Notes: generated by a model not told the origin, from the sequence alone. A stretch of DNA of 32,287 nucleotides from Pseudomonadota bacterium (GCA_021324075.1 JAJPJW010000226.1:1-32287), one strand, 5' to 3'. Shown: positions 15,739-26,173, counted from the stretch's first letter. Program-made: numbers and translations.

Positions 15739-17817
15739 GTGTCCGAAGATAAAGCCGTCCTTATCAAAACCGCTTATTCCTACTACCAAAAAGGTGATTG
15801 GGACCGCGCGATTGAGGAATACCACAAGCTAGCGGATTTGGACCCGAAGGACCTCAATGTCCACAACATGTTGGCCGATATCTATGCCAAAAAAGGGGAC
15901 GTTCAGGAAGCCCTCCAACAATACGACCTCGTAGCCCAGGGATTCGACCAGAAAAACCAAGTCGACAAGGTCCTCCAGGTCTACAAGCGGATGCTCAAAC
16001 TGGTTCCCAATGACCAGGAATTGCTAAACGCTGTTAAGAATTTGATCGATAAATACCTTTCCCGGGCGAACCAGCTGGAAGAGGAAGACCCCGGGAAGGC
16101 TTCCGAAATCTACCGCTTTATCCTCAAAACCGAACCCACCCGAGCCGACGCCCATTTCCAGCTCGCCCGACTTTTGGCCAAAAATGGACAGAAGTTCGAA
16201 GCGGTTGAGTCCTTGATGAACCTTGTGGCCAATTTGGACCCGGAAACCCAAACGGGGCGGCTGGCGGAGGTCCTGCAAGTCATCACCGAACTGGATCCGC
16301 TGAACATTGAGGCCCGGGAAAAGATGATCACTTTGTTCATCCAGGCCAAACAGACGGCCGCGGCGGTGAAGGGCCTCCAGGACTTGATCGAGATTTATAT
16401 CAGTAAAAATGAGTTCTCCCAGGCCCAGGAAGCGGCCCAAAAGGCCATTGGGTTGGGGGACAGCACCACCTATTACCATTTGGGCGTCATTTTTTTCAAC
16501 CAGCAAAAATACGCGGAGAGCCGGCAGGCCTTCGAGAAATTCCTATCGGTCCAAGAGGGCCACGTGGGAGCGCTGAAGTACCTTGCCCTTTCTTTTTTAC
16601 GGCTCAACCAAAATTCCGAAGCCGTCCAGGTCTACCTGAAAATCCTGGACGTTTACTTCAATGAAAACCTTTTGGATGAAGCCCGGGAAGTCCGGCAAAC
16701 GATACTGGAACTGGATCCGGCCAATGAGGCCGTTGCCCGTTACCCCATCGAACAACCGGTTGTCGTTCCGGAAGCGGCAATGGCCGGCCCAGGCAGCCAA
16801 GAGGCCCTGGACGGTGAAAAGTCGGCCGAGGAACAACAAAGCCTGTTAAACCAGGCGGCGAGCTTCACGGAAAGGGGATTCTACGAGCAGGCGATCGACA
16901 TTTACCTTGATATGCTCAAGCGATGGCCCCAGTTACCTGAAATTCGCGTCCGGTTGCAGCAAGTTTACGCCCTCATGGCCCGCGCCGTCGAACCGGCTGA
17001 AAAATACCCCTCTCCGGATGAAATCAAGTCGGAATTGGAGAGGGAACTGCGCGAACAGATGCGCCGTGAGTTGGACGAGCAGGCGCGAGTCGTCCAGGAA
17101 CAGCAGAGGGAGTTGGAGCAAAAGAGGGAATTGGAACAACTGCGCTTGAAGCAGGAATTGGAAACGAAGTTGATGGAACAAATGAACCGTTCCAAGGAGG
17201 AGGAACTGCGGCAACAATTGGCTCGGGAACTTGATGAGAAGCAGCGCTTGTTAACGCTCGAAAGGGAGCGGCTCGAGAAAGAAAAGGACGAATCGCTCAA
17301 CCGGTTGAAGGCCGAATTCGAAAAGTCGAAACTTTCCATGGAACAGAAGCTGCGTGAACAAATTGAAAGGGAAACAAAGGAGAAGCTGGAACGCGAAGTC
17401 CAATTGAAAACCGCGCTGGAGCAGGAAGAGGAAAACAGGAGAAAAGAAGAGGAAGAAAGAAGAAAATACGCAACCCAAAAGAAGGAGCAGGAAGCCGCCA
17501 AGGCCAAAATCAACCAGGAAATCCTGCAGGGAATGGAAAGGCTCCGGATTGAGAAGGAAAAAGAATCCAAGACCACTGTAACGCCTTCAGCCCCCGCTCC
17601 CAAGGCCCCGGCGGACGATATGGTGATTTCCCCCGCCCCCGAATCCCAGGAATCCCTGGACGACCCTTTCGTCCGGCAGACATTGGCGGAAATTTACGCC
17701 AAGCAAGGGCTTTACGTCGAGGCCCTCAAAATCTATGAAAAAATCCTGAACGAAGAGCCCAATAACGAGGATGTCCGGGAAAAATTACGCGACATCCTGC
17801 GCCTGAAGGGCATTTGA
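15739..17817 (+). CDS. TPR-repeat protein with long charged coiled coil
   Basis: The 692-residue protein starts at GTG, ten bases after AAGGAG. Residues 1-330 are tetratricopeptide repeats (AYSYYQKGDWDRAIEEYHKL, then ADIYAKKGDVQEALQQYD and several more). A second TPR block covers about 365-415. About 425-620 is a long, highly charged Glu/Lys/Arg/Gln coiled coil. A short Pro/Ala linker and a final TPR (LAEIYAKQGLYVEALKIYEK) end the protein. It has no signal peptide or membrane helix, so it is probably a cytoplasmic scaffold. The helix-rich, repeat-capped design suits protein-complex assembly, but no partner is identifiable. uvrB follows 131 bases later; a functional link is not evident. Confidence 0.9.
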   Translation: MSEDKAVLIKTAYSYYQKGDWDRAIEEYHKLADLDPKDLNVHNMLADIYAKKGDVQEALQQYDLVAQGFDQKNQVDKVLQVYKRMLKLVPNDQELLNAVKNLIDKYLSRANQLEEEDPGKASEIYRFILKTEPTRADAHFQLARLLAKNGQKFEAVESLMNLVANLDPETQTGRLAEVLQVITELDPLNIEAREKMITLFIQAKQTAAAVKGLQDLIEIYISKNEFSQAQEAAQKAIGLGDSTTYYHLGVIFFNQQKYAESRQAFEKFLSVQEGHVGALKYLALSFLRLNQNSEAVQVYLKILDVYFNENLLDEAREVRQTILELDPANEAVARYPIEQPVVVPEAAMAGPGSQEALDGEKSAEEQQSLLNQAASFTERGFYEQAIDIYLDMLKRWPQLPEIRVRLQQVYALMARAVEPAEKYPSPDEIKSELERELREQMRRELDEQARVVQEQQRELEQKRELEQLRLKQELETKLMEQMNRSKEEELRQQLARELDEKQRLLTLERERLEKEKDESLNRLKAEFEKSKLSMEQKLREQIERETKEKLEREVQLKTALEQEEENRRKEEEERRKYATQKKEQEAAKAKINQEILQGMERLRIEKEKESKTTVTPSAPAPKAPADDMVISPAPESQESLDDPFVRQTLAEIYAKQGLYVEALKIYEKILNEEPNNEDVREKLRDILRLKGI

Positions 17818-17837
17818 ACTTTCGGGACAAACCACCC

Positions 17838-17866
17838 TTGAAACCCGCAAGACGCCTTACCACAAT
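17838..17866 (+). promoter_or_regulatory. Possible promoter of uvrB-uvrC
   Basis: TTGAAA (17838-17843) and CACAAT (17861-17866) are 17 bases apart. A small hairpin, ACACCG/CGGTGT, lies between this and uvrB at 17869-17890. No LexA-like operator was recognised. The -10 match is only four of six. Confidence 0.35.
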
Positions 17867-17948
17867 GACACCGTGTTTTTGGACGGTGTTAAAACATAAA
17901 GCCGCCGCGCCGCACAATCCCTTTCCGGTTTTTTGAGAGAGACCACAG

Positions 17949-19937
17949 ATGAATTTTGAACTTATTTCGGATTATAAGCCCACCGGTGACCAGCCCCAAG
18001 CCATTGAAAAGCTTTCGAAAGGGTTGGACCGGGATAAACCCCACCAAACCTTGCTGGGGGTAACGGGGTCGGGTAAGACTTTCACCATGGCCCAAGTCAT
18101 CCAGAAAGTCCAAAGGCCGGCCCTGGTCATCTCCCACAATAAAACCCTGGCGGCCCAGCTTTACAGCGAGTTCAAGGAGTTTTTTCCCAAGAATGCAGTG
18201 GCTTATTTCGTAAGCTACTACGATTACTACCAGCCGGAAGCCTATATCCCGACGACGGATACTTTCATTGAAAAGGACGCCTCCATCAATATGGAGTTGG
18301 ACCGCCTCCGGCTTGAGGCGACGGCCTTGCTCCAGGAGAGGCGGGACGTCATCATCGTCGCTTCCGTTTCCTGCATCTATGGCCTGGGTTCTCCCGAGAA
18401 CTATAAGAAAATGCACGTGATCGTGCGTGAGGGACAGGAAGTAAAGCGCGACCAGCTACTGCGGGACCTGGTGGCCATCCAGTATTCCCGCAACGACATT
18501 GATTTCACCCGCGGCAAGTTCCGCATCAAAGGGGATGTGATCGAACTTTTTCCCGCCTACGAGGAGAATCCTTTCCGGATGGAATTCTTCGGCGACGAAT
18601 TGGAAAAAATTTCCGAAATTGACGCCGTTACGGGAAAGGCCTTGAACCGCCGTTCGGTCCTGGCCATTTATCCGGCCAAGCACTATGTCACCCCCGAAGA
18701 CATCCTCAAAGGCGCGATTTCGAACATCCAAGACGAACTGCGGGTACGGCTGCAGGAACTAAAAGGCCAGAATAAACTGGTGGAGGCCCAAAGGCTGGAA
18801 CAAAGGACCACCTATGACCTGGAGATGATCCAGGAAATGGGCTATTGCCAGGGGATCGAGAATTACAGCCGCCACTTCGACGGAAGGAAGCCGGGTGACC
18901 CGCCTTACACGCTTTTGGATTATTTCCCACGGGATTTTGTGACCTTTATCGATGAATCCCATGTCACGTTGCCGCAACTGCGGGCGATGTACAACGGGGA
19001 CTATGCCCGGAAGAAGAACCTGGTGGAATATGGTTTCCGCCTGCCTTGCGCCTTCGACAACCGTCCCCTCCGGTACGAGGAATTCCGGAAAAAAACGGGT
19101 CAGGTCATCTACGTTTCAGCCACTCCCTCCGCTACGGAACTGAAGGATTCCAAGGGAGAGGTCGTTGAACAGATCATCCGCCCCACGGGGCTGATGGACC
19201 CCCTCGTGGAAATCAGGCCAGCCCAGAACCAGGTAGACGACCTTTTGGGCGCGGCCCGGGAAGCCGTCAAAAAGGGCCAAAGGGTTTTGGTGACAACCCT
19301 CACCAAGAAAATGGCGGAAGACCTGACCCAGTACTTAAAACAACTGAACCTGAAAGTGGCCTACCTGCATTCCGACGTTGAAACATTGGACCGGATCAAA
19401 ATCATCCGGGACCTCCGCCTGGGCGTTTTCGAGGTGCTGGTCGGCGTCAACCTGCTCCGGGAAGGTTTGGACCTTCCGGAAGTAAGTTTGGTCGCGGTTT
19501 TGGATGCCGATAAGGAAGGTTTTTTAAGGTCCGAGGTTTCCCTTATGCAAACCGCCGGGAGGGCCGCCCGCAACGTGGAGGGAAGGGTTATTTTTTACGC
19601 GGACAAAGCCACTGAATCGATCCGGAAAACGGTGGCCGAGACCCTGAGGCGCCGGGAAATCCAGGCCGCCTACAACAAGGCAAATGGAATTACGCCCGCT
19701 ACCGTTAAAAAGCAGATAAGGGAACTGCTCACAACCGTTTATGAGGCGGATTATTACACGGTGCCCATCGCCGCAGAATCGGGTGAGGAGTACATGCCGC
19801 CGGAGGCCGTCCCCCGGAAGATTGAAGCCCTGGAAAAGGAGATGATGGCCCTCGCTAAGAAGTATGAATACGAAAAAGCCGCCCAGTTGCGGGACCAAAT
19901 CCGCCACCTGCGGGCCCGCATCGCCGAACCCCTTTAG
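17949..19937 (+). CDS. uvrB: Excinuclease ABC subunit B
   Basis: UvrB is the damage-verifying helicase-like subunit of nucleotide-excision repair; it receives DNA from UvrA and recruits UvrC. The 662 residues carry Walker A GVTGSGKT at 37-44, the beta-hairpin region [20 protein letters not shown] that clamps one DNA strand, the DEAD-type FIDESH motif, helicase motifs V-VI ([33 protein letters not shown]), and the C-terminal UVR motif ([17 protein letters not shown]) that binds UvrC. Length is standard. uvrC starts 17 bases after its stop, indicating one operon. uvrA is not in this window. Confidence 0.98.
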   Translation: MNFELISDYKPTGDQPQAIEKLSKGLDRDKPHQTLLGVTGSGKTFTMAQVIQKVQRPALVISHNKTLAAQLYSEFKEFFPKNAVAYFVSYYDYYQPEAYIPTTDTFIEKDASINMELDRLRLEATALLQERRDVIIVASVSCIYGLGSPENYKKMHVIVREGQEVKRDQLLRDLVAIQYSRNDIDFTRGKFRIKGDVIELFPAYEENPFRMEFFGDELEKISEIDAVTGKALNRRSVLAIYPAKHYVTPEDILKGAISNIQDELRVRLQELKGQNKLVEAQRLEQRTTYDLEMIQEMGYCQGIENYSRHFDGRKPGDPPYTLLDYFPRDFVTFIDESHVTLPQLRAMYNGDYARKKNLVEYGFRLPCAFDNRPLRYEEFRKKTGQVIYVSATPSATELKDSKGEVVEQIIRPTGLMDPLVEIRPAQNQVDDLLGAAREAVKKGQRVLVTTLTKKMAEDLTQYLKQLNLKVAYLHSDVETLDRIKIIRDLRLGVFEVLVGVNLLREGLDLPEVSLVAVLDADKEGFLRSEVSLMQTAGRAARNVEGRVIFYADKATESIRKTVAETLRRREIQAAYNKANGITPATVKKQIRELLTTVYEADYYTVPIAAESGEEYMPPEAVPRKIEALEKEMMALAKKYEYEKAAQLRDQIRHLRARIAEPL

Positions 19938-19954
19938 ACGGCCGAGGTTTCAAC

Positions 19955-21769
19955 TTGTCCAATCCCTCCCCTGAAAACGCCCTCGAACGCCTCAAAAAAC
20001 AATCGGCCGGGTTCCCCGACAGCCCCGGAGTTTACCTGTTCAAGAATGTCCATGGGACGGTCCTTTACGTAGGTAAAGCCGTCTCGCTTAAAAAAAGGGT
20101 TTCGTCCTATTTTAATGCCGCCGGCCAGCAGAGCCCCAAGGTCCGCGCTTTAGTGGCCCAGTCCGATCACCTGGATTTTCTCCTGACCGCCGACGAAAGC
20201 CAGGCTTTCCTGCTTGAAAGCAACCTCATCAAAAAATACCGGCCCCGGTACAACGTGGTCTTGAGGGACGATAAGAGTTACCCCTACCTCAAACTCACGA
20301 CAAAGGAGGATTTCCCCCGGGTCCTTATTTCGCGCCGGCCGCTCCAGGACGGGTCGAAGTACTACGGTCCGTACCCCAATTTGAAGCTCCGGGAAATCAT
20401 CAAGCTCATCTACCGTTACTTCAATATCCGCGACTGCAATATCGATATTGACGGCAAGGCGGAAAGGGCTTGCTTGAGTTACCAAATCAAACAATGTCCA
20501 GCCCCTTGTATCGGGGCTGTCGATAAAAAAGGCTATGCGCCCCTGGTCAAAAAGGTCCAGTGGTTCTTGGAAGGGAAGCATGAGAGCCTTCTGGAGGAGT
20601 TGCGCAAGGAGATGCACCGTGCGTCGGACCTTATGGAATACGAGGAGGCCGCCAAGTACCGGGATTTGATAGCCGCGGTTGAACAAATGCAGGGAACCTA
20701 CGCCATGATCATTCCCGAAAAAATGGACATCGACGTGATCGCGCTGGCCTTCGGCCTGGGCAAGGTACTGGTTTCGGTGGTGCAGGTACGGCAAGGCAAG
20801 GTGATCGACCATGCCAAATTGATTTTGGAAAACGAGTTGGAGCAGGGTTTTGAGGAAGTGTTTCCGCTTTTTCTACAACAGTATTATGTCCCGGGAATAT
20901 TTGTGCCGGACGAGGTTTTAATTGCCCAGGATTGGCTGGGTGATGACCAAGCCGCGATCGAAAAATTCCTTTCCAACCAAAAAGGGCTGCCGGTGCGGGT
21001 TCGGCGGGCCGAAGATGCCTGGCGTTCAGACTTGATGCAAATGGCGGAAAAAAACGTTCTCACCGCATTAAAGGAGGACATCCAACAAACGAACCTTCTG
21101 ACGGAATTGAAAACCCTTTTGAACCTGGAGAGCCTTCCCCGGAACATCGCCTGCTTCGACATTTCCACACTGCAAGGCTCCTTTACGGTGGGGTCGGCCG
21201 TTTTCTTCCGGGATGGGGCCCCTGAAAAAGGCCGGTACCGGAAATTCAAAATCAAAGCCATCCAGGGGCAGGATGATTTCCGCTCCCACCAGGAAATGAT
21301 GCGGCGGTACCTCAAGCTCCTGGAAAGGGAAGGGAACTCCGTCCCAGACCTGCTTCTCATCGACGGTGGCAAAGGACAGCTCAGCGCGGTCAAGGAAGTT
21401 TTGGACCAAGAGCTGGGCGGGGATTACGGATTGGCTTCACTGGCCAAGAGGGAAGAAGAAGTGTTTGTTCCCGGGCAAAGCGAGCCCATTGACTTCAAAG
21501 GTCATTTGAAAGCCCGGCATTTATTACAGCGGGTCCGGGACGAGGCCCACCGTTTTGCCGTGGGTTATCACCGGATCATCCGGGACCGCCAGGCCGTAAC
21601 CTCCTTATTGCAATCGGTCCATGGCATCGGTCCTTCCCGGTTGCGGGCTTTGTTGAACCGTTTTGATTCCGTGAGGGCCGTGCAGGAAGCCGCCCTGGAG
21701 GACCTGACAGCCGTTCCGGGTTTTTCCAAGGAATTAGCCTACCAACTTTTCAAAACTTTCCATCCTTAG
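19955..21769 (+). CDS. uvrC: Excinuclease ABC subunit C
   Basis: UvrC makes both incisions around the lesion. The 604 residues begin with the GIY-YIG nuclease (GVYLF at 25-29, LYVGKA at 37-42) for the 3' cut. A UVR motif (EYEEAAKYRDLI) contacts UvrB, and an RNase H-like domain makes the 5' cut (FDISTLQGSFTVGSAVFF, LLLIDGGKGQLS, and a conserved His in DEAHRFA). A C-terminal helix-hairpin-helix pair follows. The usual FDISH is FDIST here, a substitution not expected to remove the acidic residues. The start is TTG at 19955, supported by GAGG eight bases upstream and by the small gap to uvrB. Confidence 0.97.
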   Translation: MSNPSPENALERLKKQSAGFPDSPGVYLFKNVHGTVLYVGKAVSLKKRVSSYFNAAGQQSPKVRALVAQSDHLDFLLTADESQAFLLESNLIKKYRPRYNVVLRDDKSYPYLKLTTKEDFPRVLISRRPLQDGSKYYGPYPNLKLREIIKLIYRYFNIRDCNIDIDGKAERACLSYQIKQCPAPCIGAVDKKGYAPLVKKVQWFLEGKHESLLEELRKEMHRASDLMEYEEAAKYRDLIAAVEQMQGTYAMIIPEKMDIDVIALAFGLGKVLVSVVQVRQGKVIDHAKLILENELEQGFEEVFPLFLQQYYVPGIFVPDEVLIAQDWLGDDQAAIEKFLSNQKGLPVRVRRAEDAWRSDLMQMAEKNVLTALKEDIQQTNLLTELKTLLNLESLPRNIACFDISTLQGSFTVGSAVFFRDGAPEKGRYRKFKIKAIQGQDDFRSHQEMMRRYLKLLEREGNSVPDLLLIDGGKGQLSAVKEVLDQELGGDYGLASLAKREEEVFVPGQSEPIDFKGHLKARHLLQRVRDEAHRFAVGYHRIIRDRQAVTSLLQSVHGIGPSRLRALLNRFDSVRAVQEAALEDLTAVPGFSKELAYQLFKTFHP

Positions 21770-21832
21770 TCCCATTCCGCCTAAGAACCAGGTCCTTTCA
21801 AGTTTTCAACCAAAGCGACCTTAGTCAAAAAT

Positions 21833-21861
21833 TTTACAAATGACTTCGTGAGTGTTATGAT
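21833..21861 (+). promoter_or_regulatory. Promoter of the kinase/regulator/envelope operon
   Basis: TTTACA (21833-21838) and TATGAT (21856-21861) are 17 bases apart. The predicted start near 21868 leaves a leader of about 66 bases before the kinase ATG. This is a housekeeping-sigma promoter, although the operon encodes a sigma-54-dependent activator. Confidence 0.65.
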
Positions 21862-21933
21862 TTAACCACAAAGTCAATAAAATGACATGTGATCGATGGA
21901 CCACCCTGTCAATGAGCTTGGAACGAGGCAAGG

Positions 21934-23808
21934 ATGAAAGAAAGGGATTTTTTCTTCCGTGGAAGCGTACTGGCCGAATTGGTCAGCCGCACCCTTTTTG
22001 TCGGCATCGTCATTCTTTTTGTCTATGGAGGATTCGCATATTACGTTTCCAAACGGACATTCGACACGGAATTGGGGGACCGGCTGCTGGCCATTGCCCG
22101 TCTGTCGGCGGGACAAACCCGTTCGGAATGGCTGCCGTTCCTGACGGGCAAGGGCGAATTGTATGGAAAATTCCGCGAATTTCTCGAGGAAAAGAAAAGT
22201 GAAAGCCAGGCCCGGAATCTTTTCATTTTGGACATGGAGGGGCATGTTTTAGTGGACGCCAACGGCCAATATGAATTCCGGGAAAACAACTGGCTCCGCG
22301 ACCTGGATTCGGATCCTTTTTTAAAAGCGAAACAGGGCATTCCTGCCGCTTCCATCCTGTTTCCTGAAAGCGACGGCGGGATCTACAAGATTGGCTACGC
22401 CCCCCTCTACAAAAACAAGAAAGTCATTGCGGTCCTAGGGGTGGAAGCCAGCGCCAAATTCATCGACGGCCTCAATCAATTTGCAAAGGTCCTTTTCAGT
22501 TTCGGGCTTGTCTGCCTTTTTCTGATGGGGGGGCTTCTTTTTGCCTTCGGGCGGCGGTTTATTTCACCGATCGAGGAAATGGCCAAAGCCTCCCAAAAAG
22601 TCGCAGAGGGTGATTTCAGCCAGAGGGTTTCGGTCACAGCGGCCAATGAATTGGGCGCCCTAGCCCAAGCCTTCAATGAAATGACCCGACGGCTTCAAAG
22701 CCACAATGAATACATCCTCGAAAGCATGTCCAACGGTTTGCTGGTGATCGACTTGGGCGGCCACGTCACCACCTTCAATCAAGCCGCGTCCCGTATCCTT
22801 GAAATAGCACAGCCGAAGGCCCTCCACGAACATTTTGAGGCGGTTTTTGCCCGATACCCGTCCTTCTTAAGCGCCCTTCAAATGATTTATTCCGGCCGCC
22901 AGCAATTGGAGAACAAAGAAATCAATCTTTCAGAAGAAACACCCAAATTCATCAGGCTTCGAAGCGCTCCACTGCTAGGGCCGGATGCCCAGGAACTCGG
23001 CATGGAAGTGATTTTTACCGACGAAACCCAGCTGAAAAAACTCCAGTCCCAGATCAAGACCTCCGAAAAAATGGCGACAATAGGGGAACTGGCCGCCGGA
23101 ATTGCCCATGAAATCCGAAATCCCCTGGGCGCGATGAAGGGGTTCACGGAAATCTTGCAAAAACGGCTGGACCGGCAACCCGAGGCACAGGAAATGGTCG
23201 CGGATATCGCCTCGGAGATAGAAATCCTTAATAAAATCGTCACGAATTTTCTCATTTTCGCCAAACCCACTTCCGTCGAGCGCCAAGAAATCGAATTGGC
23301 CGAAGTGGTGCAGGGAGTTCTCCCGCTCATAACAAAAGAAGCCGAGATCAAAAAAATCAATGTCGCTGTGAAAACCCAGGCCGGGCTTCTGACCCACCTC
23401 GACGTCGAACAGTTCCGAAGGGCGGTCTTGAACCTGGCGTTGAATGCGATACAGGCCACGGCCGGGGGAAGGGAAATCCGCATCGAAATGAAAGGCTTCG
23501 TCCGGAACGAACTGCTGCGTTTTTTGGAAGAAAAAGGCTTTGCCGAACTATCACCGGTAGACACGGAGGGGCGCTGGGCCGCCCTTTGGATCCTGGACGA
23601 GGGCCCGGGCATTTCGGCCGAAAACATGAGAAAGCTGTTCGTCCCCTTTTTCACGACGAAAACAGAAGGGTTCGGGCTCGGCCTTTCCATTACGAAAAAG
23701 ATTGTGGAGTCGCTGGGTGGGAATGTGGCGGCGACGAACCGCCCGGAAGGCGGCGCCATGTTCCTGATCTTATTGCCTGCAATTGAGAAAAAAGAGGAGG
23801 CTGCTTGA
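21934..23808 (+). CDS. NtrB-like membrane sensor histidine kinase
   Basis: The 624-residue kinase has a membrane helix at about 15-37, an extracytoplasmic sensor of Cache/PAS-like appearance (about 40-180), a second helix (185-206), HAMP (208-260), a PAS region (260-365), a HisKA dimerisation domain with phospho-acceptor H392 in AAGIAHEIRNPLGA, and an ATPase domain (N504 in the N-box, D555 in DEGPGIS, GFGLGLS). The order is that of NtrB/ZraS/AtoS-type kinases that phosphorylate sigma-54 activators, and one follows immediately. Its stop overlaps the start of the next gene by one base. The signal is unknown. Confidence 0.94.
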   Translation: MKERDFFFRGSVLAELVSRTLFVGIVILFVYGGFAYYVSKRTFDTELGDRLLAIARLSAGQTRSEWLPFLTGKGELYGKFREFLEEKKSESQARNLFILDMEGHVLVDANGQYEFRENNWLRDLDSDPFLKAKQGIPAASILFPESDGGIYKIGYAPLYKNKKVIAVLGVEASAKFIDGLNQFAKVLFSFGLVCLFLMGGLLFAFGRRFISPIEEMAKASQKVAEGDFSQRVSVTAANELGALAQAFNEMTRRLQSHNEYILESMSNGLLVIDLGGHVTTFNQAASRILEIAQPKALHEHFEAVFARYPSFLSALQMIYSGRQQLENKEINLSEETPKFIRLRSAPLLGPDAQELGMEVIFTDETQLKKLQSQIKTSEKMATIGELAAGIAHEIRNPLGAMKGFTEILQKRLDRQPEAQEMVADIASEIEILNKIVTNFLIFAKPTSVERQEIELAEVVQGVLPLITKEAEIKKINVAVKTQAGLLTHLDVEQFRRAVLNLALNAIQATAGGREIRIEMKGFVRNELLRFLEEKGFAELSPVDTEGRWAALWILDEGPGISAENMRKLFVPFFTTKTEGFGLGLSITKKIVESLGGNVAATNRPEGGAMFLILLPAIEKKEEAA

Positions 23809-25199
23809 TGAGCACGATCTTATTGGTGGACGATAAATCCAGCATGCGAAAGGTGCTGAGACAAACGCTGGAAAGCGACCAGAAAAACATCCTGGAGGCC
23901 GAGGACGGGGAAAAAGCCCTGGAGATCATCAAAGCAAAACATGTGGATGTGGTCGTAACCGACATCAAGATGCCCAAATTGGACGGGATGACCCTCCTGA
24001 AAATTATCAAGGAATTGGACACGGAAATCGTGGTCATCATCATGACGGCCTATGGGACCATTGAGACGGCTGTGGAGGCCATGAAGTTGGGCGCCTATGA
24101 TTACATCACCAAGCCTTTCTCGACCGAACAAGTCAAACTGACCGTCGAAAAAGCCATCGAGCGCCAAAAGCTCCTTTACGAAAACAAATATCTGCGGGAA
24201 AAGCTCAACGACCAGTACAACTACAAGCGAATCGTCGGAAACAGCCCCTCGATGCAACCGGTTTATGAACTGATCGACAAGGTGGCCCCCACCGATACGG
24301 CGGTTTTGATCCGGGGTGAGTCGGGGACGGGAAAGGAACTGGTCGCCCACGCAATCCATTTCAACAGCCGCCGGAAGGAAAAACCCTTCATCAAAGTCAA
24401 TTGCGCGGTCTTGGCCGAAGGGGTCTTGGAGAGCGAGCTTTTCGGGCACGAAAAAGGTTCTTTCACGGGCGCCGCGGGAAAAAGGATAGGCCGCTTTGAA
24501 TTGGCGAACGGCGGGTCCATTTTTTTGGATGAGATCGGCGATATCAGCCCCGCCACCCAGGTGAAACTGTTGCGCGTGCTCCAGGAGAAGGAATTTGAAC
24601 GGGTTGGCGGGACCGAAAGCATCCGGTCGGATGTCCGGGTTGTCGCCGCCACCAATAAGAACCTGGAAGAAGCGATCAAGAAAGGGCAGTTCCGGGAGGA
24701 TTTGTTTTTTCGGTTGAATGTGGTGCCCATCCAGGTTCCACCCCTTCGCGACCGAAAGGAAGACATCGAAAGGCTGGCCGCCCATTTCCTGAACCGCTAC
24801 AGCCTCGAAGCCAACAAAAAGATTTCGAAAATCGACAAAAAAGCCTCGGAATTGATGACGCGCTATAACTGGCCGGGGAACGTCCGGGAACTGGAAAACG
24901 CCATCCAACGCGCCGTCGTCTTGGCGGATGCCGATACGATTTATCCCTCCAATCTGCCCCTGGATATTCAAACCTTCCAAAAGGACGAATATCTTCATTA
25001 CTTGAAAGAGGACGCAAGTCTCACCGAAAAGGTCGAAAACTATGAGAAGGAACTCATTTTAAAGGCCATGGAGAAGGCCAACCATGTCCAGACCAAGGCC
25101 GCCAAGCTTCTGGATATCAACCGGACGGCCCTCATTTACAAATTGAAGAAATACGGCCTTATCACTGAAACGACCGAAGGAAACAGCCTGCCCGAATGA
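23808..25199 (+). CDS. NtrC-family sigma-54-dependent response regulator
   Basis: This 463-residue protein consists of a receiver domain (phospho-acceptor D52 in VVTDIKMPKLDG, K102), an AAA+ domain with Walker A GESGTGKE (170-177), GSFTGA sigma-54 loop (217-222), Walker B at about 238-242 and REDLFFRLNV sensor region, and a Fis-type helix-turn-helix (about 424-450). Phosphorylated by the adjacent kinase, it should activate promoters that use sigma-54. The loop reads GSFTGA rather than GAFTGA, a known natural variant. The ATG at 23808 overlaps the kinase stop codon. No clear -24/-12 promoter was found in the intergenic regions examined, so its targets are probably elsewhere. Confidence 0.96.
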   Translation: MSTILLVDDKSSMRKVLRQTLESDQKNILEAEDGEKALEIIKAKHVDVVVTDIKMPKLDGMTLLKIIKELDTEIVVIIMTAYGTIETAVEAMKLGAYDYITKPFSTEQVKLTVEKAIERQKLLYENKYLREKLNDQYNYKRIVGNSPSMQPVYELIDKVAPTDTAVLIRGESGTGKELVAHAIHFNSRRKEKPFIKVNCAVLAEGVLESELFGHEKGSFTGAAGKRIGRFELANGGSIFLDEIGDISPATQVKLLRVLQEKEFERVGGTESIRSDVRVVAATNKNLEEAIKKGQFREDLFFRLNVVPIQVPPLRDRKEDIERLAAHFLNRYSLEANKKISKIDKKASELMTRYNWPGNVRELENAIQRAVVLADADTIYPSNLPLDIQTFQKDEYLHYLKEDASLTEKVENYEKELILKAMEKANHVQTKAAKLLDINRTALIYKLKKYGLITETTEGNSLPE

Positions 25200-26173
25200 A
25201 AAAAACCGTTTGCATTCTTCTTTCGCTGGTTGTGGGCGGGACAATGACTCCCCTATGGTCCCAAACGGCCACGCCCAGCCTTTCCTCTTCAGGGTTGAGC
25301 ATCGACGATGCGCAGTGGAAGACGGTTGTGGCCCAGTTCGAAGAATCCGTTTCGTCCCTTTCCAAGGGACTGGAAGACAGACAGTCCCAGATGGCTGCGC
25401 TCCAGTCCGAAATTGAGACATTGGAAGGGAAAATATCCCAGTTGAGGGGGAAAACGGAAAATGGATCGGGTGTCATCGATGAATTCCGGTTGAAAAGCCT
25501 TCTCAACAATTTGAAGGACGAACTTCAAAAAAATTCGGATTTACAGCACCAATGGGATGGGGAACAAAAAGAGTTCGAGCAAAAGGCGATGTCACTCATC
25601 GCCCTTTATAACGAGCGAATTGACAAAGACCTTCAATCCACCGACCTGTCCTCCCCATCTTCCCGCCTCAATGTGACTTTCAATGAATTGGTCCAATTGA
25701 TTCAAAAACGGAACCAGACCCTGGCCCTGATTAAGAGATACCAAAAGAAAACCACCGGCGAGACGCCGCCGCCCTTGGCTTCTTTTGGGGGCGTCAGACC
25801 TACCGACCGTGAAGGATTGCTTTTAACCCTGGACTTGATCCGGGACCGGAAAAAGGGGCTGGAAGAACAACTTGAAAAATGGTCGATTGAAGAAGACGAG
25901 GCCAAGAACGAATTGAAACTCCAGGGAAAAATGAAGGATTTCCTGGAGGACATCGAACGAATGAACGAAGATTCCAGTTTTCCCCACAGCAGCTTGAAAA
26001 GGAGTGATTTGGGCGACGTGGCGGGTGAGAAGGAACGCAAACGGCTGCAGTCGAAGCTGGACGATCTCCAGCAAAAAATAAGCCAAGGGCAAGCCGCATT
26101 AATACAAATCAACCAATTCATGGATAAAATCCAGCACCAGTTGGATGACTTAGGCGTGAGGGAAGAGAAATGA
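25196..26173 (+). CDS. Exported coiled-coil protein of unknown function
   Basis: I do not recognise a family. The 325-residue protein begins with a signal peptide (MKKTVCILLSLVVGGTMTPLWSQ), with no lipobox. It is then almost wholly helical: coiled-coil segments at about 42-85, 95-145, 160-185, 205-255 and 277-315. Pro/Gly breaks at 187-202 and 258-272 separate them. The pattern suggests an elongated periplasmic protein, conceivably bridging the inner-membrane kinase and the outer-membrane barrel encoded on either side. Its ATG overlaps the regulator stop (ATGA), and its own stop overlaps the next start in the same way. The role is inferred from context only. Confidence 0.8.
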   Translation: MKKTVCILLSLVVGGTMTPLWSQTATPSLSSSGLSIDDAQWKTVVAQFEESVSSLSKGLEDRQSQMAALQSEIETLEGKISQLRGKTENGSGVIDEFRLKSLLNNLKDELQKNSDLQHQWDGEQKEFEQKAMSLIALYNERIDKDLQSTDLSSPSSRLNVTFNELVQLIQKRNQTLALIKRYQKKTTGETPPPLASFGGVRPTDREGLLLTLDLIRDRKKGLEEQLEKWSIEEDEAKNELKLQGKMKDFLEDIERMNEDSSFPHSSLKRSDLGDVAGEKERKRLQSKLDDLQQKISQGQAALIQINQFMDKIQHQLDDLGVREEK

